Source: Viscum album (taxonomy: Eukaryota; Streptophyta; Magnoliopsida; Santalales; Viscaceae). Taken from it: a stretch of DNA of 64,000 bases. Below the pieces are notes generated by a model. That model was not told where the DNA came from. It saw only the letters and a list, made by a program, of their open reading frames with translations, and made no database searches. The DNA is taken from the NCBI GenBank assembly GCA_963277665.1, contig OY728147.1:1259525424-1259589423 (forward strand), in the 5' to 3' direction. Of this stretch, positions 57,060 to 64,000 are shown one piece after another (position 1 is the first letter of the stretch; each line of letters starts with the position of its first letter). The position numbers were made by a program, and so were the translations under genes.

Positions 57060-60000
57060 AACACATGTTGTGTTGTGTAGGAATCAACCGCAACTCAATC
57101 TAATACACGGTATTCCTAGTATGACTTGAAGGTTATGTTATTAGTTTAAAATTGACATTTTAGTTCGAAAAACATATTGCATGATCAAAATAAATAAAAT
57201 ACATTCATATTGTTTTGATACTTTAGAAAAATGATTCATAAGGCATTTGTGATGTATAGGAACCAGTCACACCTCAATCCAATACACGGTGTGCCCAGTA
57301 TGATAGATCTAGTAACATGTTCAAAACTAATTGTGCTCATGATAGATTAGAATTCAAGGTAAAATTGAGATAATGGTGATAGGTAAATAGGTCAAGAATT
57401 TATACATACATCATGAAAATTTTAATTTCTACTAGTTTTTTAGTTAACTTTGTCATCATTTTACCTTCTTTTTTAATTTAATTTACTTATCATTTTTATC
57501 TAATACTTATTTAGTTTTTTTCACAAATATTTTGGGCAATCATACTTTTCTTTAAACTATATACAACAAGAAAAAAAATAGAGAATATGTTCCTTTCGTA
57601 TGGTAGAGGAAACTTCAGTCTACCTGAAATGTGAAGGAATCATAAGTACTCATCAACCAAGGGATTTTTCAATAGTTGAATAGAAAAGTATAGATTCCAA
57701 AAAGATATGTCATGAATGTTGCCTTAAACAATGTAGGAATCAGTCACACCTCAATTAGTTCCACATCAATCTAATACACAGTTTTATTGGTATAACTCGA
57801 AGTGTATATTTTTAGTTTATAATTTACATTTTAGTTAAAAACACACATCACACACAAAAAAATGAGAAAACACTTTCATATTTTTTTGATACTTCAGGAA
57901 AACAATATATAATTTATTTGTGACATGTAGGAATCAATTTAACCTCAATCTGATACACGATGTGTCTGGTATGATTCAAAAGTGCATGTTTTCAGTTTAA
58001 AATTGACTTTTTATTTCAAAACACAAGTCACATACTCAAAACCAAGAACACACATTTGGATTGTATTGATACTTTAAGACAATGATCTCTATATCATTTT
58101 TGATGTGTAGGGATAATCCGTACCTCAATTTGATACATGGTGTGCCCAATATGACTCAAAGTATCCATTATCAATTTAAAATTGACAATTTAATTCAAAA
58201 CATGTGTCAGTCACTAAAAACCAATAAAAACACTTGGATTGTCATGATAATTTATGAAAATGGTTCATATGTTATTTTTGATGTATAGGAGTTAGTCTCA
58301 TGTCAAAATGACACATTATGTGACTGGTATGACTCAAAGTGCATATTTTTTGTTTAAATTGACATTTTAGAAAGAAAGAAAATTGACATACTCACAACCA
58401 AGAAAACACATTTAGATTATTTTGATACTTTAAGAAAATTATCCATAATTCATTTTTGACGTGCACGAATTAGTTGAACCTCAATCTGATGTATGGTGTG
58501 ACCAGTATGTCTCCAAGTTTGTCTTTTTATTTAAAATTTACATTTTAGTTCAAAACACACATTGTGTACTCAAAACCAAGAAAAAAATCAGATTATTCTT
58601 ATATTTTAGTAAAATAATCCATAAGTTATTTTTGACGTGTAGGAATAATACATGCCTCAATTCAATGCACGGTGTGACTGGTATGACTCCAAGTGTGTCT
58701 TTTTCTTTAAAATTGACATTTTAGTTCAAAACACATATTGCATAATCAAAGCTGAGAAAACATATTTAGACTATTTTTATACTTTAGGAAAATGATCCAT
58801 AATTAATTTGTGATGTGTAGGAATTAGCTTCACCTCAATATGATATATGATGTTTTCAGTATGGCTCAAAGTGTTTGTTATCAGTTTAAAATTGAAAATT
58901 TAGTTCAAAACATGTGTCACTCACTAAAAACCAAGAAAAAACGCTCATATTTTCTTAATACTTTAGGAATATGTTTCATAAGTCATTTTTGATGTTTATG
59001 ACTCAGTATCATATCAAACCAACAAAATATGTTATTGGTATGACTCAAAGTGCATGTTTTCAGTTTAAAATGAAATTTTAGTAAAAAAGACATGTGACAT
59101 ACTCAAAACTAGGAAAACACATTCGGATTGTCTTGATACTTTAGGAAAACAATTATTAATTCATTTTTTATTTGTATAAATCATTCACACATCAATCTGA
59201 CACACAGTGTGACTGGTATGACTCCAAGTGTGTCTTTTTATTTAAAGTTGACATTTTAGTTCAAAAAAAATGTTACATACTCAAAATTGTTAAAACTCAT
59301 TTGTATTATTTTGATACTTCAATAAATTGATCCATATTTAATTTTTGACATTTAGGAATCAGTTACACCTCAATCTGATAGACAGTGTGCCTGATATGAC
59401 TCAAAGTGCCCGTTATCAATTTTAAATTGATAATTTAATTCAAAACATGTGTCACTAACTAAAAGGTGATAAAACACACTCATATTACCTTGATAATTTA
59501 GAAAAATAATTTTTATTTCATTTTTGACGTATAGGAATCAATCTCACATCAAACCAGTGCGTGATGTGACCAGTATGGCTCAAAGTGCGTATTTTCAGTT
59601 TAAAATGACATTTTAGTAAAAAGGACACATAAAATACTCAAAACTAAAAAATCCATCCATATTGTCTTGATAATTTAGGGCAATAATCCTTAAGTCATTT
59701 GTGAAATGTAAGAATCAGCCTCACATCAATTCGACGCATGGTGTGACCGGTATTACTTTAAGTGTGTCTTTTTATTTAAAATTTACATTTTAGTTCAAAA
59801 CACATATCTCAAACTCAAAACCAAGAAAAAAATTAAGATTGTTTTGATACTTTATGAAAACAATCCATAAGTCCTTTTTGATGTGTAGGAATTAGTTTCA
59901 CTTCAATCTGATACACGATGTATCTGATATTACTCAAAGTGTATCTTATCAGTTTAAAATTGAAAATTTATTTCAAAACATGTGTCCCTCACTGAAACCC

Positions 60001-60315
60001 AAGAAAACAAGCTTAAATTGTCTTGATACTTTAGGATGATGATTCATAAGTCATTTTTGATATGAATGAATCAGTCTCACATCAAACCGACACACGATGT
60101 GACTAGTATGAATCAAAGTGCATGTTTTTAGTTTAAATTGACTTTTTTAGTAAAAAATACATGTGACATACTCAAAACTGAGAAAATACATTCAGATTAT
60201 CTTGATACTTTATAAAAATCATTTTTAAAGCATTTTTTATTAGTATGAATCATCTACACATCAATATGATGCACAGTGTGACCGGTATGACTCCAAGTGT
60301 GTCCTTTTATTTAAA
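57060..60315 (+). repeat. CACTA 3' subterminal repeat array, copy B (~177-bp units)
   Basis: About 16-17 units in the same orientation and subtype order as copy A: alpha-alpha-beta-gamma, alpha-alpha-beta-gamma, then alpha-beta-gamma twice, then a final alpha. As in copy A, the first units (57060-57305) are separated from the rest by about 420 bases of ORF2-end-like sequence. Units carry the same CGGTGTGACTGGTATGACTC core. Open frames inside this array are by-products of the repeat. Confidence 0.85.
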
Positions 60316-60690
60316 ATTGATATTTTATTAATGTATTGTTTCATATTTATGTTTAATTTATTACTTTATCGTATTGCTAACATAAGAATTTTTTTCTTAT
60401 ACAAGTGGATTCTCTTACTCGATTTTGGGTGGTATGTTTAGCAACTGATACCATGATTGGTCTTTTTAGAGAGGGTGTCAAGTGCCAAAGACAATGAAAC
60501 CATTGATGTTTGTGAATGTTTGTGATAGTACTTGATAATGTAATTTTACAAAACAATGTCTGAAATTTCTATAATATAGTGTTTTTTTCTTGTATTTTTT
60601 ATGTAATTTTTATTTCAATTAAATTATGAATTTTCCATATATGGGTGCATTTGCTGGTGTAATGTGCTGTAATTTTAACAGCACGCTATA
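60316..60690 (+). other. Conserved unique 3' segment of the CACTA, copy B
   Basis: Counterpart of 42786-43164, with CAACTGATACCATGATTGGT and GAATGTTTGTGATAGTACTT. It ends at GCACGCTATAGTAGTATGAC, where the hairpins start. I see no coding frame. Confidence 0.55.
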
Positions 60691-60897
60691 GTAGTATGAC
60701 ATTTATCGGCACTAATAAAATGCTTATTAAGGGTGACCTTTATCAATGTTAAGATACCATTGATAAAGGAACATATTTATCAGCTCGTTTCTAATGTTGA
60801 TAAAGTGGTCCACTTTTAACAGTTCTTAGATCAACTATAAGTGTTCAGCACTGATAGTCATTTTCTAGTACTTTTAAAAGGCACTTTTGTAGTAGTG
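60691..60897. repeat. CACTA terminal hairpins and 3' terminal inverted repeat, copy B
   Basis: Degenerate TTTATCAGYGCT/GCACTGATAAA pairs lead to the terminus GGCACTTTTGTAGTAGTG. Read on the minus strand this is CACTACTACAAAAGTGCC, which aligns with the 5' terminus of copy C (CACTGCTATAGATATTCCC) and fits the superfamily CACTA signature. Confidence 0.75.
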
Positions 60898-61177
60898 GGA
60901 TACCCTTTTATCGATATTCTTCTTAATATATTACTATACTTAGTTGTTTTATTTGGTGAGTGTGCCTTGGTGAGGATTGGCTTGGTTAGTTGACATGTTT
61001 AGGTATTTTTGGTTCATGTTGTTTCCTCACTAGTGTATTAGTATGATCTTTTCTCATATACATGAAAGACATTAGGTATGATCCTATTGAGTATACATGT
61101 ATGCTCACCCTATATATATAAATTATTTTTCAAGTTTCCATAAGAGTTCTAGGGACTGAACTGAACATTATTTTCTT
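60898..61177. other. 280-bp spacer between copies B and C
   Basis: Its first ~230 bases match the copy A flank (45413-45640). The last part (TTCCATAAGAGTTCTAGGGA...TTTTCTT) only loosely matches 45630-45690. There is no gene. Confidence 0.6.
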
Positions 61178-61310
61178 CACTGCTATAGATATTCCCTTTA
61201 ACAGCGTGCAAAATTCCTTTAACAGTGTTAAAACCCATTATTGTCCTTAGTGCCATTAAAAGGGGGTCCCCTTTATTAGTGATAGTTTAGCACTGAAAAA
61301 GGCCCAACCT
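61178..61310. repeat. CACTA 5' terminus and hairpins, copy C
   Basis: CACTGCTATAGATATTCCCT, then inverted words CTTTAACAGCGTGC, CCTTTAACAGTGTTAAA and TAGTGATAGTTTAGCACTGA. A terminal signature directly followed by palindromes is the standard plant CACTA layout. Confidence 0.7.
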
Positions 61311-61665
61311 ACTGCATTGTTCTATTTGTATAACATCACCCTATAGGAGATACTTGTAACCTACATGAAAAATATATAATTTAATTGAAATAAATTTTAC
61401 ATCATGAATACAAAGAAACAATATTATATATATTTAAAACAATGTTTTTTATAAATACATTTACAATTATTATCCATAAAATTGTTTCATCATCTTTAGC
61501 ACCTGCAATCCCCTTTTAAAAAAGTCTACCCATGATATCAGTAGCCGAACAAATCACCTCAAACTGAGCAAAAGAATCCACCTATATAAGAAAACAAATC
61601 TTATGTTATTAATACTATAAATAAATAAATTAAACATTAATATGAAAGAATACATTGATAAAATT
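61311..61665. other. AT-rich segment between hairpins and repeats, copy C
   Basis: No gene or ordered repeat. A short balanced patch at 61495-61590 (ATCTTTAGCACCTGCAATCC, ATATCAGTAGCCGAACAAAT) has no counterpart I can find in copies A or B. It could be the first transposase exon or promoter, but nothing proves it. Confidence 0.4.
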
Positions 61666-61669
61666 TCAA

Positions 61670-64000
61670 TTTTAAATAAAAAGACACACTTGGAGTTATA
61701 ACGGTCACACCATGAATCGTATTGAGGTGTGGTTGATTCCTACATGTCACAAATGAGTTATGGATATTTTTACTAAATTATCACAATAATATAAATGTCT
61801 TTTCTTGATTTTGAGTGTGTCACTTATTCTTTTTACTAAAATTAATGTCAATTTTAAATAAATACACACTTGGAGTTATACTGATCACATCATGTGTCGG
61901 ATTGAGGTACATCTGAGTTCTACATGTCAAAAATTACTTATGGATAATTGTCCTAAAGTATCAAAACAATTTGGGTTTGTTTTCTTAGTTTTCAGTATGC
62001 CACTTTTGTTTTTTACTAAAATTTCATTTCAAACTAGAAACACACACTTTGATTCATACCGATCACATTGTGTTTTGGTTACACATGAGACTACTTCCTG
62101 CACATCACAAATGATATATGAATCACTATCATAAATTATCAAGATATTTGGAGTGTGTTTTCTTGGTTTTCAGTGAGTGGCACATGTTTTGAACTAAAAT
62201 GTCAATATTAAACTGATAATAGACACTTTGAGTCATACCGGTCACACCATGCATCGGATTTAGGTGTGGTTGATTTCTAAACATCACAAATGACTCATGG
62301 ATTAGTTTCCTAAAGAAACAAAACAATCCAAATGAATTTTCTCAATTTTCAGTATATCACTTGTTCTTTTTACTAACATTAATATCAATTTTAAATAAAA
62401 AGACACAATTTGAGTCATATAGATCACACTGTGTGTCAGAATGAGGTTCAATTGATTACTACACATCAAAAATGACTTATGGATTGTTTTTCTAAATTAT
62501 GAAAATAATCTGAATGTGTTTTCTTCATTTTCAGTATGTCACTTGTTCTTTTTAATAAAATTAATGTCAATTTTAAATAAAAAGATACACTTGGAATTAT
62601 ATCGGTCACACCATGAATTATATTGTGGTGATGTTGATTCCTACACATCAAAAATGAATTATGGATCATTTTCCTAAAGTATCAAAATAATCTAAATGTG
62701 TTTTCTCAATTTTCAGTATGTCACTTGTTCTATTTACTAAAATTAATGTCAATTTTAAATAAATAGACACACATGGAATTATACCGGTCACACCATGCAT
62801 TCTATTTTGAGTATGTCACTTGGGTTTTTTTATTAAAATTTCATTTGAAACTGGAAACATGCACTTTGAGTCATATCGGTCACATCGTGTATCAGTTTTA
62901 TGTGAAATTTCTTTCTACACATCACAACTAACTTATGAATAGTTTTCCTAAATTATCAAGACAATCAAAGCACGTTTTATTGGTTTTCAGTGAGTGGAAC
63001 ATTTTAAACTAAAATACCAATTTTAAATTGATAATAGTAATTTTAAGTCTTACTGGTCACACCATATGTCGGATTAAGGTGTAGTTGATTTCCACACATC
63101 ACAAATAACTTATAGATCATTGTCCTAAATTATCAAAAAAATCTAAATATGTTTTCTTGATTTTTAGTATGTCATTTGTTCTTTTTACTAAAATTAATTT
63201 CAATTTTAAATAAAAAGAAACATTTGGAGTTTTACCAGTCACACCATGCATTATATTGAGGTTGGATTGATTCCTACATGTCAAAAATGACTTATGGATC
63301 ATTTTCCTAAAGTATAAAAAAAATCTGAACGTGTTTGCTCATTTTCATTATGTCACTAATTCTTTTTACTAAAATTAATGTTGATTTTAAATAAATAGTT
63401 GAATTATATCAATCACACCATGTGTCAGATTTAGGTGAGGATGATTCCCACATGTCAAAAATGACTTATGGATTGTTTTCCTAATGTATCAAAACAATCT
63501 GAATGTGTTTTCTCAGTTTTGAGTATGTCACTTATGTTTTTTATTAAAATATCATTTGAAAATAGAAACACGCATTTTGAGTCATATTGGTCACATCGTG
63601 TTTTGGTTATATGTGAGAATAATTCTTACATATTGAAAATGACTTATGAATTGTTGTAATAAATCATCAAGACAATCATAGCACATTTTCTTGATTTTCA
63701 GTGAGTGACACACGTTTTGAACTAAAATGTCATTTTTAAACTTATAACGAGCACTTTGAGTCATATCAGTCACACTATGCATTGAATTGAGGTGTTGTTG
63801 ATTCATCAATGTCGCAAATTACTTATAGATCAGTTTACTAAAGTATTAGAACAATCCAAATTCATTTACTCAGTTTTCAGTATGTCACTTGTGTTTTTTA
63901 CTAAAATGTCATTTCAAACTAGAAACATACACTTTGATTCATACCGGTCACATTGTGTTTTAGTTAGATGTGAGAATAATTCTAACATGTAAAAAATGAC
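61670..64000 (-). repeat. CACTA 5' subterminal repeat array, copy C (~177-bp units, inverted)
   Basis: About 13 units in reverse orientation relative to the 3' arrays of A and B, for example CAAAAATGACTTATGGATC, GTGTTTTCTCAGTTTTGAGT, TGTCACTTGTTCTTTTTACT and TTGAGTCATACCGGTCACAC. The same subtypes recur, so reading inward to outward gives beta-gamma-alpha-alpha(-alpha) runs, mirroring the 3' order. The array is cut by the window end. Confidence 0.83.

Larger units (their letters stand above)
50600..60897 (+). mobile_element. CACTA transposon, copy B
   Basis: It has the same layout as copy A: subterminal repeats in inverted orientation (50640-51050), TNP2 remnant (51060-53500), ORF2 (53608-57000), direct subterminal repeats (57060-60315), a conserved segment and hairpins, ending CTTTTGTAGTAGTG at 60884-60897, the complement of a CACTACTACAAAAG terminus. 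The three bases after it are GGA. Its left terminus could not be found, so the start given is the first recognisable part. It lacks LTR1, LTR2 and LTR3. All genes are broken. Confidence 0.8.
61178..64000 (+). mobile_element. CACTA transposon, copy C, 5' end only
   Basis: It begins CACTGCTATAGATATTCCCT, followed directly by hairpin words (CCTTTAACAGTG, TTTAGCACTG), a ~350-base AT-rich segment and inverted subterminal repeats that continue to the window edge. Orientation is taken from the inverted repeats, which mark the 5' side in copy B. Genes, if any, are outside the window. Confidence 0.7.

Noticed and set aside
60686..60700. GCTATAGTAGTATG as the right terminus of copy B
   Set aside because: It resembles the inverted copy C end, but hairpin words continue beyond it to 60897, where a better TAGTAGTG terminus follows. 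A similar GCTATAGTGTG in copy A also lies before the hairpins.
57060..64000. Small open frames of 60-90 codons (for example 58461-58724, 62129-62326, 63117-63302)
   Set aside because: Similar frames recur in each repeat unit, reading through repeat text. They are by-products of the ~177-bp repeats.

Overview
This is a window of AT-rich nuclear DNA from a flowering plant with a large, repeat-filled genome. I cannot name the species. The evidence is plant CACTA (En/Spm) transposons, plant Ty3/gypsy chromovirus-like LTR retrotransposons, and a decayed plant-type TPR-protein gene with introns. No intact protein-coding gene is visible; every recognisable coding region carries stops, frameshifts or insertions.

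Layout. A CACTA element, copy A (+ strand), fills the left part. Its TNP2 transposase gene begins near 600 and is split at 2068-2072 by a Ty3/gypsy element (LTR1, 2073-21046, minus strand, 5-bp target duplication AGATA). LTR1 is itself split inside its reverse transcriptase by a second, gag-only LTR element (LTR2, 7006-16118, minus strand). TNP2 resumes at 21052, followed by the second CACTA gene (ORF2: plant transposase-like region plus a Ulp1/C48-type protease). That gene is split by a third element (LTR3, 24799-38333, minus strand, 5.5-kb LTRs, gag-only, target duplication GTGTG) and resumes at 38339. Copy A then shows an array of ~177-bp subterminal repeats (39.57-42.79 kb) and hairpin-rich terminal DNA (43.17-45.41 kb). 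The hairpin DNA is interrupted by an AT-rich block with a tRNA-derived SINE-like segment.

Between 45.4 and 50.6 kb lie a shared CACTA flank, a broken TPR-protein gene on the minus strand (45786-46646), AT-rich DNA, and a 12-bp minisatellite arranged in three blocks (47.84-49.09 kb) separated by near-identical ~150-bp AT-rich spacers.

A second, related CACTA (copy B, about 50.6-60.9 kb, + strand) has the same gene order without the LTR insertions, so it acts as an 'empty site' reference for copy A. Its TNP2 5' part is missing, and inverted subterminal repeats abut the middle of the gene. It ends near 60897. A third CACTA 5' end (copy C) starts near 61178 and runs off the window through inverted subterminal repeats.

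Inferred history: the CACTA elements came first. LTR1 and LTR3 later entered copy A independently, and LTR2 entered LTR1. The most interesting structures are the same ordered higher-order pattern in the CACTA subterminal repeats of A and B, the gag-only elements with very long LTRs, palindromic TTGACC (W-box-like) arrays and repeated hairpin modules inside LTRs, and the TPR gene fragment lying between CACTA copies. All coordinates were read by eye, and element edges without a stated target duplication are approximate.
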